From Zanthoxylum bungeanum (Eukaryota; Streptophyta; Magnoliopsida; Sapindales; Rutaceae): a stretch of 64,000 bases of DNA. This document shows, piece by piece, positions 62,275 through 64,000 of this stretch (the stretch's first letter is position 1; each line of letters starts with the position of its first letter). The position numbers and the translations under genes were made by a program. The stretch spans positions 124,001 to 188,000 of the forward strand of contig SKCR01025356.1 in the NCBI GenBank assembly GCA_019454045.1. Reading direction: 5' to 3'. The notes beneath the pieces were generated by a model. It did not search any database and was not told where the DNA came from. It worked only from the letters and a program-made list of their open reading frames with translations.

Positions 62275-64000
62275 TGTAGGGGTTTTTTAGGGGGTGAATC
62301 CGGTAACGCAGCGGAAGCGGTGAAAATCCGATTTTCAGATTTCAAAACTTTTTCTCGGATTAATTAAATAAACATATTTATTTAATACTCCAATAATCAA
62401 ATTATGAAAATAAAATTCAATAAAACAATTTTAAGTGAATTTACCGAAATACCCTTGCTTTGTATTTTTGTCCATTTTAGTCCGAAATTGATCTAATCAA
62501 TTTTGAATGATTCTAAATCATTTCCAAGATGAACTTATGATGTTCAAAACATCAAAACACCAAAGCAACCAAAAACCAAGTCTTGGCCGAGAGCACCATT
62601 TAGGTTCCATTTTGTGCATTTTGCACTTTCATGCTTCAAGACACATCCAAATGATATCCAATCAACATGAAACTTTATATGCATCATATACACACATAAA
62701 TACACAAAATATATGAAAACCCCAAAATTTGGAATTATTCATGAACCCTAATTTTTCAATTTTCACAAATTGAACAAATTAGACCAAATACATTAAATCA
62801 ATTACTTCAATCATCATTCTTCCATCCAATCCAAGTCTCAACACAATGAAACAACTCAAGATCAAATCTAGGTCATTTAAGAGTGGGTCAATAACTCTAG
62901 ATTCGCAACATGGTTTCCAAAAACCTTAAAAGAATAGTTATAACTACAATAGTTACAAGCTTTCTTCATCACACATGCTCAACACTTTCAACCAAATTTC
63001 CATCATCAAAAACACAAGAAATAATGAAAAGAATAACTTAAGAACATCACAAGATGTTGCCTAGATCCTAAGGAACAAATTCCTTTCTAATAGTAAGTTT
63101 GAAAAACTTACAAAATCCAAGCTTTTCTTTGAGTTTTTTTTCCTTTTCTTCTTCACTTGCTTTCTTTTTTTCTTTAATGGTGTTTCTTGTAAAGTGTATT
63201 AGGTTATGAAATGAAGATGAAATGAAAACAATATATACTTGTAATAATTTTCCCTTGGCCGAAAATCACAAGCATTTACCAAATTATTTTCATTTCAATT
63301 TCATTTCAAAAATCATGTAATCAACTTGCATAAATATCTTAATACAACTTTATTAGATATTTATTTAAGTCAACAAAAGCAACTAACATCATTTACTTTA
63401 AATATCCTAATGTAAGATATTTATATTTTAATTAATTTAATCATTTAACAATTAAATAATCAATTAATTAATCAAATACAAATATATTAAATATATGTAT
63501 AATATTTACATTAAATATTAAAAACATATATTCATTTAGGATATAAGTCAAATAACTCATTTTGACTATTAATTAATGTGTATTTAAATTAATCAAGTAT
63601 TAAATGTAAATACACAATAATTAGGCAAATGACTATCTAGTCCTTTTAGCACGTATATTGCGTTTAACCTTTAAACGACTTTATAAATAATCAATATTAT
63701 TTATTAATGTTGCTCTAGTGCTCTACGAGTATGTTTCATTATTGAGACTCTCTAGATTCAGGTATATCCGTCACGAAATCTAATTTCGTGTCCATAATCT
63801 ATCCACCCGTAGATTATGACGATCACGGATAATCTCGCTGAACCATACAGGTCGAGGTCATGGCAAATGTATAATTCCTCCGTCACAGGTATCCGGATAA
63901 ATCCCAGAGATATAGATGTAAACGCCAAATCTCTATCGGGATTATCCAGTCGACTATTCTATTAGCAATCTCAAAAAGAATGTTTAGAACTAGCTTCTAA
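62275..64000 (-). repeat. LTR related to 54011-56380, cut by the window edge
   Basis: Starts TGTAGGGGTTTTTTAGG. It shares acgcagcggaa, the tcatgaaccctaatttttcaa phrase, gtcacgaaatc-aatttcgtgtccataatct and the tagtcgact region with the LTR at 54011. The right end lies beyond the window. Confidence 0.7.

Overview
The window is nuclear DNA of a flowering plant, probably a eudicot with a large, repeat-rich genome. The species cannot be told from the sequence. The evidence is a 14-exon plant-type NIMA-related kinase gene with GT-AG introns, LTR retrotransposons of three plant lineages (Athila, Tat/Ogre and chromodomain chromoviruses), and hAT transposons. Only the first 6 kb is ordinary genic DNA. 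Nearly everything else is nested transposable elements.

Layout. 460-5663 (minus) is an apparently intact NEK-type kinase gene of 611 codons, with a probable 5' UTR intron upstream. 6417-9930 holds a decayed hAT transposon with a broken BED/hATC transposase, followed by the transposase tail of a second hAT copy. 10100-18850 (minus) is a decayed chromovirus (LTR, chromodomain, integrase, RNase H, RT), split by a 503-bp hAT-like MITE and a 2.1-kb solo LTR. A second related chromovirus relic occupies 48501-62274. It carries different insertions, so each relic shows the empty sites of the other. One of its insertions is itself split by a further solo LTR (54011-56380), and another copy of that LTR family runs off the right edge from 62275.

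Between the two relics is a Russian doll. Athila-like element A (18851-48493) has a heavily mutated gag. It is interrupted by a Tat/Ogre-like complex (21858-46547, TSD ATGTT) with three LTRs and a gag-only interior. The third LTR of that complex is interrupted by a young Athila-like element B (32595-42609, TSD GCAGT, near-identical LTRs).

Element B is the most interesting object. It keeps a long open frame that fuses gag and aspartic protease directly to the integrase C-terminal tail, with RT, RNase H and the integrase core missing. It also carries a small Cys-rich ORF and an intronless, frameshifted copy of a LOG-type cytokinin-activating gene. It therefore looks like a non-autonomous retrotransposon that captured a host hormone gene. 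Elements A and B are strongly diverged in gag, yet share an almost identical 120-bp noncoding block upstream of the 3' LTR and a repeated hairpin-plus-polypurine-tract arrangement. This suggests a selected RNA or cis element for replication in trans.

All identities come from reading motifs and comparing copies inside the window by eye. No database search was run. Percent identities are estimates.
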